This document shows, one piece after another, positions 1 through 8,399 of a stretch of 64,000 bases of DNA. The notes under the pieces were generated by a model. That model saw only the letters and a program-made list of their open reading frames with translations. It was not told where the DNA came from and searched no databases. The number at the start of each line of letters is the position of its first letter. Position 1 is the first letter of the stretch. This DNA comes from Kitasatospora azatica KCTC 9699 (GTDB lineage Bacteria; Actinomycetota; Actinomycetes; Streptomycetales; Streptomycetaceae): the NCBI RefSeq assembly GCF_000744785.1, contig NZ_JQMO01000001.1, forward strand, positions 43,805 through 107,804, written 5' to 3'. The position numbers were made by a program, and so were the translations under genes.

Positions 1-720
1 GATGCCGCGTTCGGTGACGTGGAGGGCGCCTTGGCGGGTGTCGGCGGGGTCGATCGGGACCAGCGCCTGGGTACGGTCGACGATGACCAGCCGCTGCGGG
101 GTGACCGGGGCGGTGCGGACTTCGCTGCCGAGGCTGATCAGCCAGTGCGCGTAGACGGTGGTGTGCGGGTCGTTGCGGGTCACGTCCTGGTACAGGGACT
201 TGATGACGACGCCCCGGGCGATCGCCGCCGCGTTGGCGGGGCGTCCTGCGGCCAGGTCCTCGGGGCGCTGGGCCGCGCCGGGGTGGACACCGAGGACCTC
301 GCTGCGGGCGGCGTGGCCCATCTGTTCGAGCCGCCCCTGGATGGCGTCCATGCCGAGCAGGCGCTCGCCGTGGGTCGAGCGCTGCTGGGCGCGGTCGGCG
401 ACCATCCGGCTGACGGCCGCGCGGGACGCGGCGAGCTGAGCCTGCCGGGCGGCGAGCTCGGCCTCCTGGCGGGTGAGCATGTCCGCGAGGCCGATGTCCG
501 GGCTGACCGCGCGCAGTTGTCCGCGGTGCTCACTGGACGCCCGGACGAGCATCAGCTCGGCCAGCTCGTCCAGGCAGTCGTGCACCTGGACCGGGGTCAG
601 GCCGCAGGCGGCGGCGAGTTGGTCGACGCCGAGGCTGGGGTGGTCGAGCATGGACTGGTAGACGGCTGCCGCGGTGGCGGTCAGCCCGAGTGTTTCCAGC
701 ACGAAATCCGTCCCCCGCAT
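1..720 (-). CDS. LuxR-like/TrmB-type HTH regulator, 3' end beyond the window
   Basis: This open frame of 240 codons runs off the left edge. The N-terminus (about residues 8-60, around LTATAAAVYQSMLDHPSLGV) reads as a TrmB-like winged helix. It is followed by a charged helical linker (about 75-110, RQEAELAARQAQLAASRAAV) and an alpha/beta sensor-like part containing QRLVIVDRTQALVPID. Streptomycete regulators of about 320 residues with this architecture usually end in a LuxR HTH, which would lie outside the window. The start is the ATG at 718-720, the first Met of the frame. It is divergent from the AraC-type gene at 955 with 234 bases between them, so the two may share a regulatory region. The target is unknown. 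The call of a regulator is fairly secure; the LuxR C-terminus is inferred. Confidence 0.72.
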   Translation of the reverse strand, partial: MRGTDFVLETLGLTATAAAVYQSMLDHPSLGVDQLAAACGLTPVQVHDCLDELAELMLVRASSEHRGQLRAVSPDIGLADMLTRQEAELAARQAQLAASRAAVSRMVADRAQQRSTHGERLLGMDAIQGRLEQMGHAARSEVLGVHPGAAQRPEDLAAGRPANAAAIARGVVIKSLYQDVTRNDPHTTVYAHWLISLGSEVRTAPVTPQRLVIVDRTQALVPIDPADTRQGALHVTERGI

Positions 721-954
721 CGACGACGGCGGGCACCCCCCAGGCCACCCGCGCCAACTCCACGCCGGAGCCTACGGTCACGCCGACCGCGGCCGTGTGC
801 ACGCCGTGCGGCGTTCCTTGACGGTGCGTGCGAAGGCCCCCGCCCGGGCCGGAGCACACTGCTAGCACGATCTCGAGCCGTCCGGCAGACTGCACGTCAT
901 CCCGGACGCTGCACCGTCCGGGGCGGCGGGGCGGGAACGACGGGGGGTCCGACG

Positions 955-2022
955 ATGTGGCACAGCGCGAGTGCGGCCGAACTGCCTGCGTCGGACAGGT
1001 TCGACTGGTTCGTGGAGACGGTGTCCAACACCCTGATGCCCTCGGCGTTCAACCCGCAGGACGCGGGCGGCTTCTACGCGGAGGGTGCCCTGCTGGACCT
1101 CGGGCCGGCCCAGATGTCGAGGTTCTCCTACTCCCCGCTGCGTTCCCGGCGGACCCCGGCGCTGATCCGCCGCGGGGATCCGGAGCAGTACCAGCTGGGG
1201 CTGGTGACCAGGGGCTCCGCCTGGTACGCGCAGGCCGGCCGCGAGGCGCGGCTGGGCGCCGGGGACATGGTGCTGTGGGACACCTCGCGCCCGTACGAGT
1301 CCGGGTCGGGGCTCGACGGCAGCGAGGTCGAGGCCCTCGTGCTGCAGATACCCAAGGCGCGGCTGCCGCTGCCCTCCCAGCAGGTCGACCGGCTGCTCGC
1401 CCGCCGCCTGGACAGCAGGACGGGCCTGGGGGCGGTCCTGGCCCAGTTCCTGGTCTCGGTCTCCGGCAACGGTCCGGACTGCCGGCCCCAGGACCTGCCG
1501 GGGCTCGGGAACATGGCGGTGGAGCTGACCGCGTCCTGCGTGCTGCAGCAACTCGGCGCCGGCACGAGGACGCCCGCGCAGGCCCGGTCCCAGGCGCTGC
1601 TGGGCCGGATCGACGCCTTCGTCGAGCAGAACCTGGCGGACCCCGACCTGACTCCCCGTCTGATCGCCGACCGCCACCACATCTCGCTCCGGCACCTGTA
1701 CGCGCTGTTCGAGGAGCGGCCCGAGGGCGTCGCCGCCACGATCCGCCGGCGCCGGCTCGAACGCTGCCGCACGGACCTGGCCCGCCCGGACCTGCGCGGC
1801 CAGGCCATTCACGCCATCGCGGCACGCTGGGGCTTCCCCAGCGCGTCGGTCTTCAGCCGGATCTTCCGCGCCGCCTACGACACCACGCCGAAGGACTACC
1901 GCCAGGACGCCCTGACCCGGGCGCAGCTGTATGGACACGACGCCCACCGCCGCCCTGTCCAGGGGGACCGGGCGGCGGTGGGCGTCGCAGCGCCTACTGC
2001 ACGGTCGGGAGCTTGGCGGTGA
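955..2022 (+). CDS. AraC family transcriptional regulator
   Basis: A 355-residue cytoplasmic regulator. Residues about 20-200 fit the AraC-type ligand-binding fold (PEQYQLGLVTRGSAWYAQAG, then LGAGDMVLWDTSRPYES). Residues about 225-320 are a two-part AraC HTH, with LIADRHHISLRHLYALFEE as the first helix-turn-helix and IAARWGFPSASVFSRIFRAA plus TPKDYR as the conserved second part. I start at the ATG at 955 because the ligand domain begins just after it; the frame is open upstream but without protein-like sequence. The last 29 bases overlap the 3' end of the convergent gene at 1994-3754, and the tail after TPKDYRQ is low-complexity and probably unimportant. The divergent regulator at 1-720 is the nearest candidate target. 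Confidence 0.88.
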   Translation: MWHSASAAELPASDRFDWFVETVSNTLMPSAFNPQDAGGFYAEGALLDLGPAQMSRFSYSPLRSRRTPALIRRGDPEQYQLGLVTRGSAWYAQAGREARLGAGDMVLWDTSRPYESGSGLDGSEVEALVLQIPKARLPLPSQQVDRLLARRLDSRTGLGAVLAQFLVSVSGNGPDCRPQDLPGLGNMAVELTASCVLQQLGAGTRTPAQARSQALLGRIDAFVEQNLADPDLTPRLIADRHHISLRHLYALFEERPEGVAATIRRRRLERCRTDLARPDLRGQAIHAIAARWGFPSASVFSRIFRAAYDTTPKDYRQDALTRAQLYGHDAHRRPVQGDRAAVGVAAPTARSGAWR

Positions 2023-3754
2023 GGGCGGTCGGGACGGCCACGACGTCGGCCGGGTTGTAGCTGCCGGCGGCCGCGGCCTTCTTGCTGCCGCCGTTGACGA
2101 CCTGCCAGACGGTGCTGGAGTCGGACGACCGGAGCAGCGTGCCGTCGCTGGGGGCGGCCTTGGCGGCGGCGCCGGCCTCCCAGGTGCCGGGGACGGCCTG
2201 GAGGGGCTGCTTGTCGTAGCCCAGCGCGGTGAAGTCGGCGCCGCTGAGCGGGACCGCCAGGCCGCCGGCCATCACGTAGACGCTCGGGTCGTTGCCGGAG
2301 ACGTTCTTGACCACGGTGCCGTTGCGCAGCGGGCGGGCGACCTGGGCGGCCTCCCAGGTCTCGGGGACGCCCACGACCGGCTTGTTGGCGTAGGAGCTGG
2401 TGAACTCGGCGTTGGTCAGGGGCAGCGCGGAGTTGTTGACCATGACGTAGACGGCGGGGTCGGTGCCGGCCTGGCCCTTGACGAGGGCTCCGTTCGCGAC
2501 GGCGGCGTTCGCGGCCCCCGCCAGCCACTGGCCCGGGACGCCCATCAGGGCCTGGGTGTTGTAGCCGTCGGCCGTCCACTCCGCGCCGGAGATGTGCGCG
2601 GCGGCACCGCCGATCATGACGTAGCGGCTGCTGTCGGTCCCGGACTGGTCCATCACCACGGTCCCGGTCGGCGGGGTCTTGGTGGCGGCGCCGGCCAGCC
2701 ACTGGCCCGGGACGCCCATCAGGGGCTGGTTGTTGTAGCCGTCGGCCGTCCACTCCGCGCCGGAGATGTGCAGGGCGGCGCCGCCGATCATGACGTAGCG
2801 GTTGCTGTCGGTGCCCGACTGGTCCATCACCGCGGTGCCGGCCGGGAGTTGGGCGTTGAGGGCGGTGGCCAGCCAGGAGGAGGGCACGCCCATGTCGGAG
2901 CGGGTGTTGTAGCCGTCCGCGGTCCACTCCGCGCCGCTGATGGGCAGCGCCTGGCCGCCGACGACCACGTACCGGGCCGAGCCGCCGGCCTGGTCGTGGA
3001 CCACGGTGCCGGAGGGCAGCGAGCTGGGCAGCGCCCAGAACTTGGCGTCGTCGACGGTGACGACGGCTCCCAGGTTGTAGCCGTCGGGCGCCACGTCCGA
3101 TCCGGCGACGGCCAGGCCGGCCCCGTTGATGACCAGCTTGACCAGCGAGTTGTTGGGCGACTTCACGAGGGTGCCGGTGGGCAGGCCGGCCGGGTCGGGA
3201 AGGGAACTGGTGGACTCGACGATGTTGTTGTAGCGGAAGCCGACGAAGCCGGCCGAGTTCAGGTAGCTGCGGCTGTAGGTCTTGTACGCGGCGTTGGTTC
3301 CCCAGGTCGACTCGGTGTAGACGTTGGCGGCGGTGTGGGCGCTGTCCACCCAGCCGGCGAAGAGGACGACGTGGATGTCGTACGCACCGCCGTCGGAGCG
3401 GTCGAGCATGTCGCCGGGCTTGAGGTCGTCGTAGCTCCCGAGCTGGCTGGCCACCTGCGGCAGGGTCCAGGTGACCCGGCTGGAGTCGAGGTGCCAGGCC
3501 ATCGACACGTAGCCGGAGCAGTCCTGGCGGTAGCTGCCGTTGCTGTCGCTGTAGTACGAGGACTGGCTGTACGGGACACCCTCGTCCACCCAGGACTGGG
3601 CCCGGGCCAGCACCTCGGACCGGCTGATCTGGCCGCCGACACTGGAACTGCCGACCGCATGGGCGGACCCGCTGACGAGGATGCCGGCCAGCCCCGAGGC
3701 GGCGACAGCGGTGGCGAGGGCGAGACGGGTGGCACGGGAGGTCTTGGCGAACAT
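1994..3754 (-). CDS. Secreted NlpC/P60-like hydrolase with tandem C-terminal repeats
   Basis: A 586-residue exported protein. The signal peptide spans about residues 1-33 (two basic residues, then LALATAVAASGLAGILVSG, cleavage after AHA). Residues 40-170 form an NlpC/P60-like domain with Cys79 in RQDCSGYVSMAW and His128 in YDIHVVLFAGW as likely catalytic residues. Residues about 180-586 are eight or so repeats of about 50 residues, each carrying forms of RYVMIGGAALHISGAEWTAD, a likely cell-surface or substrate-binding array. The start ATG at 3754 has a TAGGAG ribosome site. A related but leaderless N-terminal domain occurs at 41222. A short palindrome sits 24-38 bases upstream of the start. 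The domain is clear; the substrate (peptidoglycan) is inferred. Confidence 0.85.
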   Translation of the reverse strand: MFAKTSRATRLALATAVAASGLAGILVSGSAHAVGSSSVGGQISRSEVLARAQSWVDEGVPYSQSSYYSDSNGSYRQDCSGYVSMAWHLDSSRVTWTLPQVASQLGSYDDLKPGDMLDRSDGGAYDIHVVLFAGWVDSAHTAANVYTESTWGTNAAYKTYSRSYLNSAGFVGFRYNNIVESTSSLPDPAGLPTGTLVKSPNNSLVKLVINGAGLAVAGSDVAPDGYNLGAVVTVDDAKFWALPSSLPSGTVVHDQAGGSARYVVVGGQALPISGAEWTADGYNTRSDMGVPSSWLATALNAQLPAGTAVMDQSGTDSNRYVMIGGAALHISGAEWTADGYNNQPLMGVPGQWLAGAATKTPPTGTVVMDQSGTDSSRYVMIGGAAAHISGAEWTADGYNTQALMGVPGQWLAGAANAAVANGALVKGQAGTDPAVYVMVNNSALPLTNAEFTSSYANKPVVGVPETWEAAQVARPLRNGTVVKNVSGNDPSVYVMAGGLAVPLSGADFTALGYDKQPLQAVPGTWEAGAAAKAAPSDGTLLRSSDSSTVWQVVNGGSKKAAAAGSYNPADVVAVPTALTAKLPTVQ

Positions 3755-3777
3755 GAGAAACTCCTATTCATCATTAC

Positions 3778-3792
3778 CTGACGGATCGTCAG
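3778..3792. promoter_or_regulatory. Palindrome upstream of the NlpC/P60-like gene
   Basis: CTGACGGATCGTCAG is a 6-bp inverted repeat around a 3-base centre. It lies 24-38 bases before the start at 3754, where an operator or promoter element would be expected. A near copy lies upstream of the surface protein at 39107. The role as an operator is inferred. Confidence 0.4.
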
Positions 3793-3880
3793 ATCTCTTC
3801 AGACAAAACGGTTTTGTAGAAGGGTCAGCGCAGATTTCAGGACGGCTGTCCTGCAGGAACAGCCGATCGGAAGATCAGGC

Positions 3881-4186
3881 TCAGTGGCCGGGCGCGGAAT
3901 CAGGGGCCACGAAGTGGCGGTGCAGCAGGGGCGAGGCCCGGTGACAGCGGGCGAGCAACACGTCGACCCGCTGGGTCGCGCTGCACTCCGCAGGAGCCTC
4001 AGGCCCCTGGGCGAGGAGGAAGATCAGCAGGTCGATCCGGTCGAACTCCGAGCGGGCACAGGCGTGCTCAAGCCCGTCCCCCGGCGTGGCGTGGGCCCAC
4101 AACGCCCCCACCACCTCGGCGGCCTCCCCCACCCGAAGCGCCCCGGCCGGACTGCGGCGCATCAGACTGGCGTACACGAGGTCCAT
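3881..4186 (-). CDS. Small conserved-looking protein, partner of the secreted peptide
   Basis: A 101-residue protein of unknown function without signal peptide or membrane segment. It has helical-looking sequence (AAEVVGALWAHATPGDGLEH, then FDRIDLLIFLLAQGPEAP) and ends in a His-rich stretch (RCHRASPLLHRHF). The ATG at 4186 lies seven bases after the stop of the small secreted peptide gene at 4194-4370, so the two are almost certainly co-transcribed. The frame is open further upstream (to 4270), but that part overlaps the peptide gene and is not needed. I do not recognise the family. Confidence 0.55.
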   Translation of the reverse strand: MDLVYASLMRRSPAGALRVGEAAEVVGALWAHATPGDGLEHACARSEFDRIDLLIFLLAQGPEAPAECSATQRVDVLLARCHRASPLLHRHFVAPDSAPGH

Positions 4187-4193
4187 GCATGCC

Positions 4194-4370
4194 TCAGCCC
4201 CAGGTGAGGTTGTCCGCCCCGACAGGCTGCCCCGCAGGAGCATCCTGAGCGGCAACCATCGCGCCGGCACTGACAGGAGCGACCGCAGCAGCCGCCGAGG
4301 GCAGCAGAACGACGGTCCCGAAGGCGATGGCGGCGACCGCGGCGGCCTTGGCGATACGGGTGCTGATCAT
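4194..4370 (-). CDS. Small secreted peptide ending in DNLTWG
   Basis: A 58-residue product. Met is followed by two basic residues (MISTRIAK), a hydrophobic core (AAAVAAIAFGTVVLLPSA) and a likely cleavage after AAAA. This leaves about 30 mature residues ending in VGADNLTWG. The ATG at 4370 has an AGAGGACC ribosome site; an upstream in-frame Met at 4403 is less well placed. It is too small for an enzyme. It could be a secreted signal, a structural peptide or a precursor peptide. The gene directly downstream (3881-4186) is probably its functional partner. The export signal is clear; the function is unknown. Confidence 0.6.
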   Translation of the reverse strand: MISTRIAKAAAVAAIAFGTVVLLPSAAAAVAPVSAGAMVAAQDAPAGQPVGADNLTWG

Positions 4371-4690
4371 GGCAATGGTCCTCTTTCGATTCGACGGGTC
4401 CAACTACTTCACCTGCACCGATTTCACGCCCCGCGGTTGACGCTCCATCCGGCTGCCACCGGGGCTGTCCCCTGCTGGCGATGAACAGCTTCACCCACCC
4501 GCCAACCCCTCCGGAACCCTTTCCCCCTGTCCCCAACCCGCCCGGCGACATCGCGACATGCCGCCATGCGCATGACAACAGCGCCGGGGACCGCAGGCCC
4601 CCAGCCGCCCCATGCCGATACCCGTGCCGGAGGTCCTCGCGCCTCACCGCATCGACCCTGCGGCATGAGACCCCACGCCGATTTGTGGCG

Positions 4691-4963
4691 AACGGGATCG
4701 ACGGCCGCTGCCTGGCCGGCTGGACACAGGGGCCGAACGGATGGTCGTTGTGGAAGGCGGCGTGCGACGGCTCCGTCACCGATGTCGATCAGCTGTGGTA
4801 CGTCTACCCGGCCGACCACTCCGGCTCCGGGCCGATCTCCAGCCTCAACGGTCGCGTCCTCGAACCCGACCGCGGCGCGGGCGGTGCCAACGGGGCCCGG
4901 ATCGCCATCTGGGACAACCAAGGGCTGCCCACTCAGCAGTGGAGCCTCACCTACGTGCGGTGA
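4691..4963 (+). pseudogene. Ricin-type lectin domain remnant
   Basis: About 90 residues read as the end of a ricin-B/CBM13 lectin repeat: DGRCLAGWTQGPNGWSLW, then DQLWYV and the closing NGARIAIWDNQGLPTQQWSL, with the usual QxW signature. Upstream of 4691 the frame loses protein character and there is no signal peptide or catalytic domain. I read it as the surviving 3' end of a secreted carbohydrate-binding protein. Confidence 0.55.
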
Positions 4964-5004
4964 GAAGCGGGCGTCCGGGCGTAGCCGGGCGGTACCGTGG
5001 GGTC

Positions 5005-5246
5005 ATGACGACGCTGATGGAGCTCCCGACGCACCGTGAGCAGCGCGTGACCGAGGCCGCCGCCCGGACCGAAGCGTGCAGGAGTACGTGGCCGGGGTGT
5101 TGACGGCCGATCAGGCTGCTGCCCACGGGAGCGGTGAGGAGCGGATCGAGCGAGCCCGCACGCTCGCGGCCGCCGCCCACCGGCAGTGGGTCGCCGACGA
5201 CCGCAGCGAAGTCGGCTCGATACCCTTGGGCGAGGTCTTCGAGTGA
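5005..5246 (+). pseudogene. Antitoxin-like gene with a frameshift
   Basis: Two frames join to give one sensible protein of about 80 residues. MTTLMELPTHREQRVTEAAA runs from the ATG at 5005. One base is missing near 5074-5076, and the other frame then continues with VQEYVAGVLTADQAAAHG and ends EVGSIPLGEVFE at the TGA at 5244-5246. The helical N-terminus and acidic C-terminus, with a GTGA overlap into the next small gene, resemble a type II antitoxin. A GTG at 5076 could start a 57-residue shorter form. The gene may be broken, a sequencing error, or frameshifted in translation. Confidence 0.45.
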
Positions 5247-5500
5247 CGGGTCGTCACCCGGCGCGGATTGCCGCCGAGGTCGGCCGCGTCATCAAGGTGA
5301 TGCCGACCGAGGTCCGCGAGGAACTGCGCCTGGCGCTGGAGCGGGCCGAGATCGACCCCTGGTCGTATCCGCAGGCCGACCGGTACGACACCGATGACAC
5401 GGTGCGGGTCATCGTGCTGAACGAGGTGATCTTGCATTTCGCCATCGTCCCCGTCGGTGAGCCGCCGCACCTGTGGGTCTTCGCGGCCGCCCTGCTCTGA
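5243..5500 (+). CDS. Small toxin-like protein coupled to the antitoxin-like gene
   Basis: An 85-residue protein starting at the GTG at 5243, which overlaps the preceding TGA. It reads VTGRHPARIAAEVGRVIKVM, then EELRLALERAEIDPWSYPQA, and ends in two hydrophobic strands (VRVIVLNEVILHFAIVPV, then PPHLWVFAAALL). The size, the helix-then-beta layout and the overlapping order fit a RelE/ParE-like toxin, but I see no diagnostic motif. The start codon lies within a palindrome (GTGACGGGTCGTCAC) that could be an operator. Confidence 0.5.
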   Translation: MTGRHPARIAAEVGRVIKVMPTEVREELRLALERAEIDPWSYPQADRYDTDDTVRVIVLNEVILHFAIVPVGEPPHLWVFAAALL

Positions 5501-5706
5501 CCTGGAACACCGAGCTGCCTCGCCCGTCGGAGGACGGACAGCAGGTCGCGTCGTGGGATGCGCTTCAGGACTTCCGCCAGCGCGGTGAGTTCCTTCTCCA
5601 GGCGTCCGGCCACGGCATCGTGGTCAGGCAGGAGCAGCAGGTCGCCGAGCGGGCCGGCGAACAGGTCGCAGAGATACCAACCTGGGCAGACCGCTAAGAA
5701 CTCCTC
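5501..5706 (-). pseudogene. Protein-like fragment of unknown origin
   Basis: The minus strand reads LAVCPGWYLCDLFAGPLGDL, then LPDHDAVAGRLEKELTALAE and VLKRIPRRDLLSVLRRARQL. These about 65 residues are plausible coding sequence but have no proper start, and the end runs into the antisense of the toxin-like gene. I take it as the remnant of a disrupted gene and do not recognise it. Confidence 0.3.
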
Positions 5707-5718
5707 ACGAAATGCGCC

Positions 5719-5946
5719 ATGCCCGGCTTCGCTCGGCGAGGAGCCCCGCATTCCGCCACGCTGGTCGAGTTCACGCTGACCGAGGACGACTCGTCGGAAG
5801 GCACCAGGCTCACCCTGATCGAGAGCGGCTTTGCGCGGCTCGGCCTGCCGGTCGACGAAGCAGCGGAACGGCACCACGCGAACAGCCGAAACTGGCCCGG
5901 CAAGCTCGACCAACTGCGCGCGGACTGCCAACAGACCAGGGCATGA
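5719..5946 (+). pseudogene. C-terminal remnant of an SRPBCC (AHSA1-type) protein
   Basis: About 60 residues match the end of an AHSA1/SRPBCC hydrophobic-ligand protein: TLVEFTLTEDDSSEGTRLTL, then IESGFARLGLP and RNWPGKLDQLRAD. The first two thirds of the usual about 140-residue domain are missing. The TGA overlaps the ATG of the ArsR gene, an arrangement typical of ArsR/AHSA1 pairs, so the pair was once intact. Confidence 0.6.
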
Positions 5947-6287
5947 GCAACGCCGCCGAGGCCGGCCGAGCCCCCGAGGATGTCCTGGTGGCGCTGGCCG
6001 ACCAGACCCGACGCGAGGTGCTCGCCATCATCGTTCGCGAAGGTGGCGCCACCTCGACATCTCTGGCTGCACGCCTTCCCGTCACCCGCCAGGCCGTGGC
6101 CAAGCACCTGGCCGTCCTGGAGCGCGCCAAGCTGGTCCGCCCCCGCAGAGTCGGACGCGAAGTCCAGTACGAAGTCGATCTGCAACCGCTGAAGTACACG
6201 AGGCAGTGGATGGATACTCTCGCCGCTGCGTGGGAACACCGCCTCAGCGCGATCAAGGACCTGGCGGAAGGAAACAGCACGCCCTGA
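5943..6287 (+). CDS. ArsR family winged-helix regulator
   Basis: A 114-residue regulator. The HTH covers about residues 15-90: EDVLVALADQTRREVLAIIV, the recognition part SLAARLPVTRQAVAKHLAVL and the wing RRVGREVQYEVD. It lacks the CxC metal site of ArsR/SmtB sensors, which fits the AHSA1-linked subgroup. The ATG at 5943 overlaps the stop of the truncated SRPBCC gene. Its natural partner is damaged, so it may now be an orphan. Confidence 0.85.
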   Translation: MSNAAEAGRAPEDVLVALADQTRREVLAIIVREGGATSTSLAARLPVTRQAVAKHLAVLERAKLVRPRRVGREVQYEVDLQPLKYTRQWMDTLAAAWEHRLSAIKDLAEGNSTP

Positions 6288-6302
6288 ACCGGCGATGGTG
6301 CC

Positions 6303-6758
6303 TCACGAGGACCGCACAGAGCACAGTCTCCTCCAGCAGATGAGCGCGCATCCGAGGGAGAGGAATGCCTCGTGGATGTCGTCGCGGATCTCCCAGCGGA
6401 TCCGCAGGCGACGAAAGTGGTGCAGCAGCGCGAACGCCCTCTCGACTACCGTTGCGGGTTCCGCCGGTCAGAACGAAGGCCGGCGGACGGCCGTCGCAGG
6501 CCAGGTGGATTTTGCTGGTCAGCCCGCCGCGGGATCGCCTGAAAGCCCGCTGCTCGTGCCCCCCTTTGGCCGCGGCATGCTGATGGGCCCGCACGATTGT
6601 GGAGTCCAGTGAGACCAGCCAGTCCGCGTCGGAGCGCGCCTGTACGGCCGCGAGCACCCTCGCCCAAGTCCCGTCCGCCGACCACCTGGCCGGACGACCG
6701 TGGGCGGTCTGCCACGGGCCGAAGTGTTCCGGCAGATCACGCCACGGGAAGACAGTCC
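6303..6758 (-). pseudogene. IS5 family transposase remnant
   Basis: The minus strand encodes FPWRDLPEHFGPWQTAHGRP, the catalytic strand WLVSLDSTIVRAHQHAA, then GGLTSKIHLACDGRPPAFVL, which is typical of IS5-group transposases. After FVLTGGTRN the sequence jumps frame to VVERAFALLHHFRRLRIRW and ends SVRSS, so the middle of the enzyme is deleted. The N-terminal part is cut off at the IS1182 element, and I do not find it on the far side of that element. Confidence 0.75.
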
Positions 6759-6784
6759 CTAGAAGGCTGATGAAGATGTTGGGT

Positions 6785-6817
6785 TCTGGCCCCACCGAGC
6801 AAGCGGTGGGGCCAGAC
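6785..6817. terminator. Sub-terminal hairpin of the IS1182-type element
   Basis: TCTGGCCCCACCG and CGGTGGGGCCAGA form 13-bp perfect arms around a 7-base loop, eight bases before the transposase ATG. A structure here would limit transcription or translation entering the transposase gene from outside; the role is inferred. Confidence 0.55.
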
Positions 6818-6824
6818 TCGTCTT

Positions 6825-8399
6825 GTGGCGATGGGGGAATGGGCCGGGGAGACGGTCGGGCCGGATGTGTGGGAGACCTGCCGGGAGTTGATCCCGGTGG
6901 GCAGTGTGTTCGCGTTCCTGGCCGAGCATCGTGGCCGGGTGTTTCCAGTGGAGATGTTCGCGGACATGTATCCGTCGGCGAACGGCCGCCCGAGCATGCC
7001 TCCGCAGATCCTGGCCGCGGCGATCACGCTGCAGGCCCTGCACGGCTTGTCCGACTTCGAGACGGTGCAGGAACTACGGTGTGACCTTCGTTGGAAGGCC
7101 GCCTGCGGGCTGGGCCTGTACGACACGGCGTTCGACCCGTCGCTGCTGTCCTACTTCCGCCGCCGGTTGGCCCGTTCTGCCCAGCCCAACCGGGTGTTCG
7201 AGGCCGTGCGGGAGGTCGTGAAGGCGACCGGGGTGTTGAAGGGCCGCCAGAAGCGAGCGCTTGACTCGACCGTGCTGGACGACGCGGTCGCCACTCAGGA
7301 CACCGTCACCCAGCTGATTGCCGCCGTCCGGGCGGTGATCCGCGAGGTCCCCGGCGCCGAGGCGGTCGCAGCCGTGCAATGCACCGCGCACGACTACCGC
7401 GATCCGGGCAAGCCCCGCATCGCCTGGAACGACCAGCAGGCCCGGGCCGATCTGGTGGACGCCCTGGTCGGCGACGCGCTGCGGCTGCTCGGGCACCTGC
7501 CCGAGCAGCAACTGGGCGAGAAGGCAGCGAACGCGGTCGGGATCCTGGCCCTGGTCGCCGGGCAGGACGTCGAGCCGGCCGACGGCTCCGACGGGCGTGA
7601 CGGGCGCTGGCGCATTACCCAAGGGACGGCACCTGACCGCGTCATCTCCACCGTCGATCCCCAGGCCCGGCACGTCCACAAGACCCGCACCCGACACCAG
7701 GACGGCTACAAGGCCCACCTCGCCGTCGAACCCGAGACCGTGATCTACACCGACGTCGAGCTCACCCCCGGTAGCGGCAGTGAACACCACGAGGCGGCCG
7801 TCGCTGCCGAGTTACTCGCTGCCGAGACCGAGCCGGTGGAGGCGTTCGGCGACACCGCGTACTCCACCGGAGGGACCCGCCAGGCCCTGGCCGGCCACCG
7901 CCTCTACTTCAAGCCGGTGCCGCAACGACCCGCTGTTGCGGGCGGGTTCGTCCTGGACGATTTCCGCATTGATACCGCCGGGGGCACGGTCGCCTGCCCA
8001 GCCGGCACGACCGTTGCGCTCTCGCGCGATCGAGGCCCTGACCTTCCCCGCTCGGCAAACTTCGGGGACCGGTGCACCGGCTGCTGGCTCCGTGAGCGGT
8101 GCACGACCTCCAAGACCGGCAAGGCCCTGCGGATCCAGCCCGGCTACGACCTCCAGCGCGCCGCACGGCAACAAGCCGCCGATCCCGCCTGGCAGGCCGC
8201 CTACCGCCGATGGCGGCCCCCGGTCGAACGAGCCGTGGCCTGGCTCGTCGGACACGGAAACCGCCGACTGCGCTATCGAGGAACGATCAAGAACAACGCC
8301 TGGCTCCACACCCGCGCTGCCGCCCTCAACCTCCGAACACTCATCAACCTCGGACTCGACCACAACGGCACCACCTGGCACATCCGGGCCACCGCCTGA
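6825..8399 (+). CDS. IS1182 family transposase
   Basis: A 524-residue DDE transposase that cuts and joins the element ends. The N-terminal domain contains PPQILAAAITLQALHGLSDF and the family-typical GLGLYDTAFDPSLLSYFRRR (about 95-113). The first acidic catalytic strand is RALDSTVLDDAV (Asp147). A second acidic region follows QDGYKAHLAVEPETVIYTD. A Cys-rich insertion (GDRCTGCWLRERCTTS) precedes the last motif, YRRWRPPVERAVAWLVGHGN, with the catalytic Glu. Length and motifs are as expected for the family and I see no frameshift, so it may be active. Confidence 0.92.
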   Translation: MAMGEWAGETVGPDVWETCRELIPVGSVFAFLAEHRGRVFPVEMFADMYPSANGRPSMPPQILAAAITLQALHGLSDFETVQELRCDLRWKAACGLGLYDTAFDPSLLSYFRRRLARSAQPNRVFEAVREVVKATGVLKGRQKRALDSTVLDDAVATQDTVTQLIAAVRAVIREVPGAEAVAAVQCTAHDYRDPGKPRIAWNDQQARADLVDALVGDALRLLGHLPEQQLGEKAANAVGILALVAGQDVEPADGSDGRDGRWRITQGTAPDRVISTVDPQARHVHKTRTRHQDGYKAHLAVEPETVIYTDVELTPGSGSEHHEAAVAAELLAAETEPVEAFGDTAYSTGGTRQALAGHRLYFKPVPQRPAVAGGFVLDDFRIDTAGGTVACPAGTTVALSRDRGPDLPRSANFGDRCTGCWLRERCTTSKTGKALRIQPGYDLQRAARQQAADPAWQAAYRRWRPPVERAVAWLVGHGNRRLRYRGTIKNNAWLHTRAAALNLRTLINLGLDHNGTTWHIRATA

